Assembly: GCA_043770095.1 (NCBI GenBank)
Contig: JAYVIR010000081.1
Location: forward strand, 124,001 to 188,000
Source: JBGSUZ01 sp043770095
GTDB lineage: Bacteria > Bacillota > Clostridia > Peptostreptococcales > Acidaminobacteraceae
Direction: 5' to 3'
DNA: 64,000 bases
This document shows positions 16,963 through 24,681 of this stretch, piece by piece (position 1 is the stretch's first letter; each line of letters starts with the position of its first letter). Both the position numbers and the translations under genes were made by a program. The notes below the pieces were generated by a model that saw only the letters and a program-made list of their open reading frames with translations, searched no databases and had not been told where the DNA came from.

Positions 16963-18039
16963 CTAATTGAACAAAGCAATAAATTGCTTTGGATTATGGG
17001 AATGGTGATAGGCCAACTCTTTATCAATTTTGCCTTCTATAACCATCTTCTTTAAGCTCTCGTCCATGCTAATCATGCCTAGATCTCGATAACTGGTCAT
17101 TGCCAAAGGGATTTGCTGAGTCTTGTTTTCAACGATCAGCCGCTTTATGGCATTGTTGTTGAGCAGTACTTCAAAGACGACATGCTTCTTATTCTCACTT
17201 TCATTAAAAATAAGTTGTTGTGCTACGACCGCTTTTAAAACTTTTGCGAACTGAATGCGCGTTCTATTTCTCTGCTCCGTCGGAAAAGCTTCCAAAATAC
17301 TTTCAATTGTCGTTAACGCATCTGGATAATACACTGCCGCGATGATCAAATAACCTTGTTCTGCTGCGTTCAGAACCAATTGAAGGGTTTCGATATCGGG
17401 AATTTGATCAATATAGATGACGTCTGGATCTTCTCTAAGTGTTGATTTTAAGCCCTCTAAGTGGCTATTTATGTCAATGCCAACTTCTTTTTGTTTGATA
17501 ATGGATTCCCCATGGCGAAATAGGTATTCTATCGGATGCTCTATCGTAACAATACTTTTTGAAAATTGTCTATTGATTCCATCTAGCACAGCTGCAACCG
17601 TTGTTGATTTACCTGATTTTGCACCACCCGATACCAAGATCAGACCTTCTTTTATTTTGGGAAGGTATTCTAGCACCGAATGGAATTCAAGACTTTGAAT
17701 GCTTTCAATGGTTGTGTTCACCATCTTTATTGAAATATTATAAGATCCTCTTTGCATTGAAACCGACATTCTAAATCGCCCTACGTTTTCAATGCTATGA
17801 GCAATCACCATATGTTTTTCTATATTCAACTGTTGCTTTTGATCTTCTAATAGTATATCGTCAACAAACGATTCAATTTTATGAGGCTTCATGACTTCAC
17901 TTGAAAAATCGTCATAAGAAATGAGTTTATCATTTACGCGAAAAGTAATTTTAGCTCCTGCAATCAGATGGATGTCTGTAGCCGATACTTTCCTAGCAAA
18001 TTTGATTAATGCCGTCATTGTGATCTGGGAGCTGTCCAT
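16963..18039 (-). CDS. PilT-like ATPase with altered catalytic motifs
   Basis: The 358-residue protein is collinear with type IV pilus retraction ATPase PilT: the opening 'SATDIHLIAGAKITFRV', Walker A GGAKSGKST (138-146), Asp box TIEHPIEY (165-172), 'LREDPDVIYIDQIPD' at Walker B (201-215) and AIKRLI (297-302). Canonical PilT has GEMRD after Walker B and GTLHTTSA as its His box. Here the Walker B glutamate position is Gln212 and the His box reads AAVYYPDA. It may therefore bind ATP but hydrolyse it poorly. No pilin, PilB or PilC gene is present in the window. GGAGG is seven bases before the ATG. A regulatory role beside the two-component system is inference. Confidence 0.82.
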   Translation of the reverse strand: MDSSQITMTALIKFARKVSATDIHLIAGAKITFRVNDKLISYDDFSSEVMKPHKIESFVDDILLEDQKQQLNIEKHMVIAHSIENVGRFRMSVSMQRGSYNISIKMVNTTIESIQSLEFHSVLEYLPKIKEGLILVSGGAKSGKSTTVAAVLDGINRQFSKSIVTIEHPIEYLFRHGESIIKQKEVGIDINSHLEGLKSTLREDPDVIYIDQIPDIETLQLVLNAAEQGYLIIAAVYYPDALTTIESILEAFPTEQRNRTRIQFAKVLKAVVAQQLIFNESENKKHVVFEVLLNNNAIKRLIVENKTQQIPLAMTSYRDLGMISMDESLKKMVIEGKIDKELAYHHSHNPKQFIALFN

Positions 18040-18049
18040 GATTAGCCTC

Positions 18050-18658
18050 CTAAACTTTATTTTCTTGCCAGTAAATAACCGCTTGAGTACGATCTTTAAA
18101 TTGCATTTTCTCAAAAATATGTGTAATGTGCTTTTTCACCGTGTTGCTGCTAATAAAAAGTTGATCTGCAATTTCAAAATTGCTGTGTCCTTTTCCGACA
18201 AAACTCAAAATTTCGACTTCGCGCTCCGTTAGTTGAGAAACAGGGTTGGTATCTTCTTGAAATTGATTTTTCAAAAAAATGGAATCGACGTAGCGCCGAC
18301 CCTTTAAAATGGTGTTGATGGCATATACCAAATCTTCAGGCATGCATTCTTTTAGTAAGTATCCTTCAACGTCAAGCAACATAGCCTGTCTATAATCACT
18401 CATTTGAGCCGATGATGTAAATACCAAATGTTTTTTTGCTGTATTTTGGATTTTAGACTGTTTTATATACTCAAATCCACTACAGCCTTTTAAATTTAGG
18501 TCCACAATTGCCAAATCATATTTTTTCCCAACAGCATCTGCCATTGCCGTATTTAGATTGTCAAAATGATTGATTCTCGAATTTGGAAAACTTTGCCGTA
18601 TGATGGTTTCTAATCCTTGACATACCATCGGATGATCTTCTAACACCACAATTTCCAA
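18050..18658 (-). CDS. NarL/LuxR-type response regulator
   Basis: The 203-residue protein has a receiver domain with acidic pocket 'LEDH', phospho-acceptor Asp53 in 'LAIVDLNLKG' and a conserved Lys in 'YLLKECMPED'. The C-terminal LuxR-type helix-turn-helix carries 'LTEREVEILSFVGKGHSNFE' and 'SSNTVKKHITHIFEKM'. The start is TTG at 18658, eight bases after GGAGG. It is the first gene of the leftward operon that runs through the PilT-like protein, kinase, signal peptidase, DUF5305 and secreted protein 5. It is the obvious candidate to bind the shared dyads, which have the size expected for NarL-type dimers. Confidence 0.88.
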   Translation of the reverse strand: MEIVVLEDHPMVCQGLETIIRQSFPNSRINHFDNLNTAMADAVGKKYDLAIVDLNLKGCSGFEYIKQSKIQNTAKKHLVFTSSAQMSDYRQAMLLDVEGYLLKECMPEDLVYAINTILKGRRYVDSIFLKNQFQEDTNPVSQLTEREVEILSFVGKGHSNFEIADQLFISSNTVKKHITHIFEKMQFKDRTQAVIYWQENKV

Positions 18659-18815
18659 CCGACACACCTCCAAAATACAACCGATATTAATTTATTTAGA
18701 CATTGCTTATGTTATTCAAATAATGTAGAGTTTGCAATAGAAATTTGAATAAAATACAAAATTGTTATTTTGAGGGTTTTTCAGATGTTGTGAATGTCTA
18801 CCATTATCGTCCATT

Positions 18816-18906
18816 TTTAGAATACTATTTATTCGCCTACTTTAGAATACTACCAGAGTAGTATTCTAAATCACCCTTAGGTAGATTTTTAAACAAAGAC
18901 TAATCT
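18816..18906 (+). promoter_or_regulatory. tasA-locus box B and promoter
   Basis: TTTAGAATACTAC (18841-18853) and its perfect complement (18858-18870) flank a four-base spacer, giving 13-base arms. An additional half site TTTAGAATACTA occurs at 18816-18827, 25 bases upstream. AAATCACCCTT follows the dyad as in box A, and a candidate -10 TAATCT is at 18901-18906. The core dyad ends 94 bases before the ATG at 18958. This 299-base interval between divergent genes (18659-18957) holds no other clear feature; the leftward operon promoter must also lie here. Confidence 0.7.
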
Positions 18907-18957
18907 GATACGCTTATTACAGATTAGTTCACCAACTCATTTTAGGGAGGGTACAAC

Positions 18958-19599
18958 ATGAAAAAAACGAAGTATTTAGCTGGCGCACTCGCAGTAAGTA
19001 TCATGCTTATGGGGGCAGGATATGCAGCATGGACACAAAATTTTGTTGTAAGCAATACGGTTAATACGGGTTCTATGGATTTCGACTTAGGTGTCTACCC
19101 TGAACTGTCTGTTAATCGTCCAACCCCAACAACGCCAGAACAAAAAGCCAATGAACAAATATACATTGATTCTGAAAAATACACCACTATGGCCGTCAGT
19201 GTAGATCAAAATAGCTACGCCATTAAGGTAGATACTACAAAATTATATCCAGGATCAAAAAGACCCTACGTTGTTAGCATCACAAACACAGGTACAATGC
19301 CAATTAAATTAGGTGATTTGACAAACACATTCACCGATGCTAAAGGAAACATAATTACTGACCAAACGCCTTTAAAATTCACTTATGAAGTTTGGCCAGA
19401 AGACCGTTCGGGTCACGGACCTTTTTATTCTGTGGCCGAGTTTAAAACTTTTTTAAAGAGCCAAGAAATTAGCGTAAAAAACACATTGAGCTTTAGAGTT
19501 ACTCAAGAATTGCCAATTACGGCTGAGAACAGCTTAGAAAATCAAAATTTCAATTATTTGCTTAATTTCAAATATGTACAATTTAACGAAGTAAACTAA
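18958..19599 (+). CDS. TasA-like secreted protein 6
   Basis: A 213-residue protein with the signal peptide 'MKKTKYLAGALAVSIMLMG' and cleavage region 'GAGYAAWTQNFVVSNTV'. The mature domain has 'VDTTKLYPGSKRPYVVSITN', the shared family core, and ends in strands 'NFNYLLNFKYVQFNEVN'. It is transcribed alone from box B, divergent from the response-regulator operon. With protein 1 it flanks the cluster, both facing outward from the regulator's point of view. TasA-like surface-fibre function is inferred. Confidence 0.85.
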   Translation: MKKTKYLAGALAVSIMLMGAGYAAWTQNFVVSNTVNTGSMDFDLGVYPELSVNRPTPTTPEQKANEQIYIDSEKYTTMAVSVDQNSYAIKVDTTKLYPGSKRPYVVSITNTGTMPIKLGDLTNTFTDAKGNIITDQTPLKFTYEVWPEDRSGHGPFYSVAEFKTFLKSQEISVKNTLSFRVTQELPITAENSLENQNFNYLLNFKYVQFNEVN

Positions 19600-19614
19600 T
19601 CTTTCTTCCTAAAC

Positions 19615-19664
19615 AAAAAAAGAGTAGAGGCTGACAACATAATTGTCAGCCTCTACTCTTTTTT
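19615..19664. terminator. bidirectional terminator
   Basis: A long stem, AAAAGAGTAGAGGCTGACAA paired with its complement across a short loop, has an A-run before and a T-run after. It separates secreted protein 6 (+) from the convergent CsoR-family gene (-). Confidence 0.9.
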
Positions 19665-19670
19665 GCTTTG

Positions 19671-19937
19671 CTACTTCGAAAAATTAATAATGGTTTTAAT
19701 CACCTGTTCCATGTGGTCAACATCCACTTTCCCGTCTTCATCCGGGGCAAGCAGACATTCCATAGCGTGATTTTCCATGATCAACAACCCGATTTTGTGC
19801 ATGGAGGACTTCACAGCGAGAACTTGCAGCAGGACATCATCACAGCTTTTCTCTTCCTCTAGCATGCGTTCAATGCCAGCGATATGACCTTTCACGGTTT
19901 TTAGTCTGTTGATGAGGGCTTTGCGTTTCTCGTCCAT
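19671..19937 (-). CDS. CsoR/CstR-family transcriptional repressor
   Basis: The 88-residue all-helical DUF156 protein has Cys32, His57 and Cys61 in 'EKSCDDVL' and 'ENHAMECL'. The C-H-C spacing (25 and 4) equals the copper site of CsoR, while Cys32 and Cys61 also occupy the positions of the two cysteines with which CstR senses persulfides. The genes upstream in the same direction encode CoA-disulfide-reductase/rhodanese proteins, which favours a sulfur role; the histidine favours metal. GGAGG precedes the ATG. It probably binds the G/C-tract operators at 24538 and 43128. Confidence 0.88.
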   Translation of the reverse strand: MDEKRKALINRLKTVKGHIAGIERMLEEEKSCDDVLLQVLAVKSSMHKIGLLIMENHAMECLLAPDEDGKVDVDHMEQVIKTIINFSK

Positions 19938-20018
19938 TGGGGGGTTCCTCCGATATTTTCATGTTTTAAGTTTTAGCATTTTGAGTGTTTTGAGGCAACT
20001 AGGGGCAATTAGGGGCAA

Positions 20019-20247
20019 AAGCGGCTGCTTTGCAGCGCTTCTTGGGGCGGCATGTCCCTGTTACTACTCGTCTACGCCTTTTAAGTATTTCACCTTCGGT
20101 AAAGTACTTAAAAGGCTCACTCGTAACCCATTAAGCCTTGGCTGCACTCTGCCCTTAGCAAGCTAGTGCACCGCTTCGCCAAGTCTTAACTCAGCGCGGG
20201 CGCTGAGTTTGAAGTGTGGTGCTTTGCACCACGCTTCAAATGGGTTA
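20019..20247. repeat. array of hairpins between csoR-like gene and reductase gene
   Basis: The 307-base gap holds a series of inverted repeats: 20019-20040 (AAGCGGCTGC loop), 20076-20116 (19-base arms closed by TTC), 20138-20183 (a CTTGGC-TGCACT nested stem), 20188-20209 (perfect AACTCAGCGC arms, GG loop) and 20208-20240 (15-base arms). TAACCCATT (20124-20132) and AATGGGTTA (20239-20247) could close the last three into one branched fold. No T-run follows any hairpin. TAGGGGCAA-type direct repeats occur at 19998-20018. Origin unknown: a REP-like element or a structured RNA are the options. Confidence 0.6.
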
Positions 20248-22749
20248 TATGAACAAATTCACATCCGCATCTTCAGCCTCGCCTAAATAAGTGGCAACGC
20301 CGCCCATGCTCACGCCTTCGATCAGTTCGCTCTCATGCACGCCCATCAAGTCCATGGACATGTTGCAGGCAATCATGTTCACGCCGTTTTTAAGCGCCAT
20401 GTCGAGCAGTGTTTCAAGCGAGTCGACATTCTTGTCTCTCATTAACTTGCGAATCATGAGTGGGCCCATGCCCATCATGTTCATCTGCGATAATTTTAGT
20501 TTCTTCGTGCCTCTTGGGAGCATCATGCTGAACATTTTAGCCATGAGGTCTTTTGGCGCGTTGACTTTTTCATGTTTTTTGATAATGTTCAGACCCCAGA
20601 AGGTGTAGAACATCGTCACTTTTCGACCCATGGAAACCGCGCCGTTGGCAATGATCAAGCTGGCAATCGCCTTGTCCAAATCGTCGCTGAAGACGACCAT
20701 GGTCTTATTGTTTGGAATGCTGTGAATGGTCTGCTGAAGCTTCTGCTCGACCGTCCCCTTCATGATATTCGCATAGAAGTTCTTGTCCGCTTTGCCCGAA
20801 GCGAGAAGCGTATGCCCCGTCTTCTTGCACCACATTTTAATGTCCGTCGCAAAACCTGGGTCAGTGGCTGTAATTTCAAGCACATCGCCGTTTTCCATCA
20901 CTTCTAGCGCTTTATGCACTTGCATAATAGGGCCTGGGCACTGAAGGCCACATGCATTTACTTTAACAACATTTCCCGTCGCTTTCAAGCTTCTATCCAC
21001 AACATCCCCCGAATCTTCAAAGTTTTCCGCTGGTATTTGACAACAACTGCCTTTATCGTTTGAACCGTCTTCTTCATTTTCAGAGCCGCAGAACACGTGA
21101 GAGTAAGTCGTATAGCCACCGCTGAGGTTTCTGACATTTCCATAGCCGTGTTGTTTGAGCATTCTGGCGCCGATATAGCCTCTTAGTCCAATCGCACAGT
21201 ACAAAATGATTTCCTTGGTTGGATCAAGTTCGCCCATTCGCACTCTCAGGTCATTGAGAGGAATGTTCACAGACCCTTCAATGAAGCCCATTTCTCGTTC
21301 AATGGCATCTCTGACATCGACTAAAATGGTCTTTGTTTTGTCAATTGTCGGCACTTCAAAGTAGTGCGCAACGCCCGTTTTGCCCTTCATAATGTTCTCC
21401 GCAGTAAAGGCCACCATGTTGACGGGGTCTTTAGCCGATGAATACGGTGGGGCATACGCAAGTTCAAGATCCATCAAGTTTTTCACTGTCGCTCCGAATC
21501 TGAGAGCAGTGGCAATGACGTCTATGCGCTTGTCAACGCCGTCGTAGCCGACAATTTGCGACCCCAACACTTTGCCTGTCACCGGTTCAAAGATCAGTTT
21601 AATCGCCATTGGAATGGCACCTGGGTAGTATCCTGCATGAGACTTCGCATGGATAATGGACACTTGATAGTCGGTTCCCATGGCTTTGCCAAGGCGCTTA
21701 AGCGTTTTTTCGCTCAGGCCTGTGCTTGCAACGGTCAAATCAAATACCTTGGCAATTGATGTCCCTTGCGTGCCGTCATACGTTTCCTGATCGCCACAGA
21801 TGTTGTTGGCGCAGATTCGGCCTTGCTTGTTGGCTGGTGCAGCAAGGGGAATCATCGTTTTAAAGCCGCCCATAAAGTCCACGACTTCAATGGCGTCGCC
21901 AATCGCATAGATGTTCGGGTCAGACGTTTTGAGGTACTCGTCCACCACAATGCCGCCGCGCTCGTTGACGTTTAAGCCACCTGCTTTTGCAAGTTCTGAC
22001 TGTGGGCGTATCCCGATGGACAAAATCACCATGTCCACTTCAATTTTCTTGCCGCTTTGAAGCTCAATCGTGGTCACTCCGTGTCCATAATCAAACGACT
22101 TCACGCCGTCTTTAAGGTAAAGTTGAACGCCTTTTTGGCGCATGTGGTTGTGCACTTGTGTCGCCATTTCGTAGTCGATTGGCGCCATGACTTGATCCGC
22201 CATTTCGACAAGCGTCACGTCAATGCCTCTCTCATAAAGGTTTTCAGCCATCTCTAGACCGATGAAACCGCCCCCTATGACCGCTGCGCGTCTTGGCTTC
22301 AAATTATCGACATACCCTTTGATCGCATCCGTGTCTGGAATGTTCCAAAGGCTGAAAATATTTGGACTGTCTATGCCAGGAATCGGTGGTTTGAGGGGCA
22401 CTGAGCCTGGAGAAAGCACTAGCACATCGTACGTTTCGTCGTATTTCTGACCGGTTGCATGGTCGATGACCTGAATGGTTTTGGCTTCCTTATTAATAGA
22501 AAGGACTTCACTTTTCACACGCACGTCGATGTTAAAACGGGCTTTCATCGCCTCAGGGGTCTGAACGAGAAGGTCTGCGCGGTTTTGAATGGTTTCTCCG
22601 ATATAGTATGGGAGACCGCAGTTGGCAAAGGAAATGTACTCGCCTTTTTCAAACATGACAATTTGCACGGTCTCGTCGTTTCTTCTGAGTCTGGCCGCTG
22701 TACTAGCGCCGCCGGCAACACCGCCGACTATGACTACCTTTTTAGACAT
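20245..22749 (-). CDS. CoA-disulfide reductase with rhodanese, TusA and DsrE2 domains
   Basis: The 834-residue protein is a multidomain sulfur-transfer enzyme. Residues 1-450 are an FAD/NAD(P)H disulfide reductase with 'GGVAGGASTAARLRRND' and the single active Cys43 in 'FANCGLPYYIG', as in CoA-disulfide/persulfide reductases. About 470-560 is a rhodanese with 'YCAIGLRGY' as active loop. About 595-665 is TusA-like ('NACGLQCPGPIMQV'). About 675-834 is DsrE2-like with 'GVNMIACNMSMDLMG'. These modules reduce CoA-persulfides or disulfides and pass sulfane sulfur between cysteines in the cytosol. It follows the shorter paralog by 11 bases in one operon. Confidence 0.9.
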   Translation of the reverse strand: MSKKVVIVGGVAGGASTAARLRRNDETVQIVMFEKGEYISFANCGLPYYIGETIQNRADLLVQTPEAMKARFNIDVRVKSEVLSINKEAKTIQVIDHATGQKYDETYDVLVLSPGSVPLKPPIPGIDSPNIFSLWNIPDTDAIKGYVDNLKPRRAAVIGGGFIGLEMAENLYERGIDVTLVEMADQVMAPIDYEMATQVHNHMRQKGVQLYLKDGVKSFDYGHGVTTIELQSGKKIEVDMVILSIGIRPQSELAKAGGLNVNERGGIVVDEYLKTSDPNIYAIGDAIEVVDFMGGFKTMIPLAAPANKQGRICANNICGDQETYDGTQGTSIAKVFDLTVASTGLSEKTLKRLGKAMGTDYQVSIIHAKSHAGYYPGAIPMAIKLIFEPVTGKVLGSQIVGYDGVDKRIDVIATALRFGATVKNLMDLELAYAPPYSSAKDPVNMVAFTAENIMKGKTGVAHYFEVPTIDKTKTILVDVRDAIEREMGFIEGSVNIPLNDLRVRMGELDPTKEIILYCAIGLRGYIGARMLKQHGYGNVRNLSGGYTTYSHVFCGSENEEDGSNDKGSCCQIPAENFEDSGDVVDRSLKATGNVVKVNACGLQCPGPIMQVHKALEVMENGDVLEITATDPGFATDIKMWCKKTGHTLLASGKADKNFYANIMKGTVEQKLQQTIHSIPNNKTMVVFSDDLDKAIASLIIANGAVSMGRKVTMFYTFWGLNIIKKHEKVNAPKDLMAKMFSMMLPRGTKKLKLSQMNMMGMGPLMIRKLMRDKNVDSLETLLDMALKNGVNMIACNMSMDLMGVHESELIEGVSMGGVATYLGEAEDADVNLFI

Positions 22750-22760
22750 TTTGAGTCCTC

Positions 22761-24512
22761 CTATTTGGCTTCGCCAGATTCGTTAAAGTCCGCTGTTTCT
22801 TTTGGCACCCCGATGCAGTTGACGCAGTTGAGGTCTTTTGAATTTTCAGGTCCGCAGTAAACACTTGAGTAAGTCGTGTAGCCGCCACTGAGGTTTCTGA
22901 CGTTTTCAAAGCCGTTTTCCTTGAGAATTCTTGCGCCGATATAGCCTCTGAGGCCAATCGCACAGTATAATAAAATGTCTTTTGACTTGTCGAGTTCGCC
23001 GAGGCGCTCTCTGAGGTCGTTAACAGGAATGTGCACGGAACCTTCAATAAAGCCACGTTCTCTCTCTTTCAAATCTCTGACATCGACTAAAACGGTCTTC
23101 TCTTTGTCAAACCCAACCGCTTCGTAGTACTGCGCCACGCCCGTTTTTCCGAGCAAAATGTTCTCTGCGGTAAAGGCAACCATGTTCACAGGGTCTTTAG
23201 CCGATGAAAACGGTGGTGCATACGCCAGTTCGAGTTCGGTTAAGTCCTGTACCGTGCCTCCGTAACGTAGAGCCGTTGCAATGACGTCAATACGCTTGTC
23301 AACGCCGCCGTAGCCCACAATTTGAGCGCCAAGGACTTTGCCGTCGAGTTCAAAGATCAATTTAACCGCCATCATGGTTGAACCTGGGTAATAGCCCGCG
23401 TGAGACTTCGAGTGAATGATAGACACCTGATAATCCTTGCCAATTTCTTTGCCAAGACGCTTCAAGGTTTTTTCGTTCATGCCCGTGCTTGCCACCGCAA
23501 GGTCAAAGACTTTCGCAATAGCCGTGCCCTGAGTGCCGTGGTATTTCTCTTTTCGCCTACAGATGTTGTTCGCCACAATACGGCCTTGTTTGTTCGCAGG
23601 GCCCGCAAGCGGTACCATCGCCTTCTGATGGGTCATGAAGTCTGTAACTTCAATCGCATCGCCTAACGCATAAATGCTCGGATCAGACGTGATCAGATAA
23701 TCGTTTACCACAATGCCGCCGCGCTCATTCATGGCAAGTCCCGCCGCTTTCGCAAGTTCACCCTGAGGACGAATGCCGATCGAGAGCATGACCATGTCCG
23801 CTTCAACCGTCTTGCCGCTTTGAAGGGTGATGCTCGTCACGCCTTCGTTATAGGCAAATGACTTCACGCCATCTTCTAAATAGAGTTGCACGTTTTTGTT
23901 TCTCATGTGATTTTGGACAATCGTCGCCATTTCGTAGTCGATTGGTGCCATGACTTGATTGGCCATTTCGACAACCGTCACTTCAATGCCAAGATCATGC
24001 AAATTCTCCGCCATTTCGAGCCCGATGAAACCGCCGCCAATAATGGCTGCACGCTTAGGCTTAAGGGTATCTACATATCCTTTCACCGCATCGGTGTCTG
24101 GAATGTTCCAAAGGCTGAAAATATTAGGACTGTCAATGCCCGGAATCGGCGGTTTGAGCGGAAGTGAACCCGGAGACAAGACCAGTACGTCATAGCTTTC
24201 TTCGTAAGTTTCCCCGGAAATGTGATTTTTGACGCTCACTGTTTTTTCGTCTTTATTAATAGAAAGCACTTCATTTTGAACACGCACGTCGATGTTAAAA
24301 CGGTCTTTCATCGCTTTAGGCGTTTGAACGAGTAGCGCTGAACGCTCTTCTATGCTGCCACCGATATAGTAAGGAAGGCCGCAGTTCGCAAACGAGATGT
24401 ACTCGCCTTTTTCAAACATGATGATCTGCACTGATTCGTCATTTCTTCTAAGTCTAGCCGCTGTGCTTGCACCGCCTGCTACACCGCCGATAATTAATAC
24501 TTTTTGACCCAT
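22761..24512 (-). CDS. CoA-disulfide reductase with C-terminal rhodanese
   Basis: The 583-residue protein is a close paralog of the next gene over its reductase and rhodanese domains. It has 'GGVAGGASTAARLRRND' at the FAD site, the active Cys in 'FANCGLPYYIGG', an NADH-binding 'RAAIIGGGFIGLEMAENL' and rhodanese active loop 'YCAIGLRGY'. It ends after the rhodanese with a short tail holding 'NCVNCIG', without TusA or DsrE2. Rhodanese-fused members reduce CoA-persulfide in other bacteria. It is the promoter-proximal gene of the operon and is preceded by a sigma-A promoter with a CsoR/CstR-type operator. Confidence 0.92.
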   Translation of the reverse strand: MGQKVLIIGGVAGGASTAARLRRNDESVQIIMFEKGEYISFANCGLPYYIGGSIEERSALLVQTPKAMKDRFNIDVRVQNEVLSINKDEKTVSVKNHISGETYEESYDVLVLSPGSLPLKPPIPGIDSPNIFSLWNIPDTDAVKGYVDTLKPKRAAIIGGGFIGLEMAENLHDLGIEVTVVEMANQVMAPIDYEMATIVQNHMRNKNVQLYLEDGVKSFAYNEGVTSITLQSGKTVEADMVMLSIGIRPQGELAKAAGLAMNERGGIVVNDYLITSDPSIYALGDAIEVTDFMTHQKAMVPLAGPANKQGRIVANNICRRKEKYHGTQGTAIAKVFDLAVASTGMNEKTLKRLGKEIGKDYQVSIIHSKSHAGYYPGSTMMAVKLIFELDGKVLGAQIVGYGGVDKRIDVIATALRYGGTVQDLTELELAYAPPFSSAKDPVNMVAFTAENILLGKTGVAQYYEAVGFDKEKTVLVDVRDLKERERGFIEGSVHIPVNDLRERLGELDKSKDILLYCAIGLRGYIGARILKENGFENVRNLSGGYTTYSSVYCGPENSKDLNCVNCIGVPKETADFNESGEAK

Positions 24513-24537
24513 GATTTATTCCTCCGTTTCATTTTAA

Positions 24538-24598
24538 CCCCCTACCCCTAGGGGGTGGTATCTATCTCTAATATAACTTTTACCCTTTTGTTTGTCAA
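24538..24598 (-). promoter_or_regulatory. promoter and CsoR/CstR-type operator of the CoA-disulfide reductase operon
   Basis: On the minus strand TTGACA (24598-24593), 17 bases, TATATT (24575-24570) is a near-consensus promoter. Ten bases downstream, at the expected transcription start, lies GATACCACCCCCTAGGGG (24562-24545) continuing to TAGGGGG (24544-24538). This is a G/C-tract palindrome, CCCCCTA-CCCC-TAGGGGG on the plus strand, of the kind bound by CsoR/CstR-family repressors. Confidence 0.75.
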
Positions 24599-24647
24599 GA
24601 TATTCTCACAATTAATGATTAAGTTTGTTTTGATTTTAAAAATGGAC

Positions 24648-24674
24648 AAAAAAAAGCACCTCAATATGAGATGC
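24648..24674 (-). terminator. rho-independent terminator
   Basis: On the minus strand GCATCTCA and TGAGGTGC pair across ATA and are followed by eight T. It ends the stalk-domain gene. Confidence 0.8.
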
Positions 24675-24681
24675 TGATTTA

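Noticed and set aside
22459..22860. 133-codon plus-strand frame across the two reductase genes
   Set aside because: Entirely antisense to conserved coding sequence and without a credible start.
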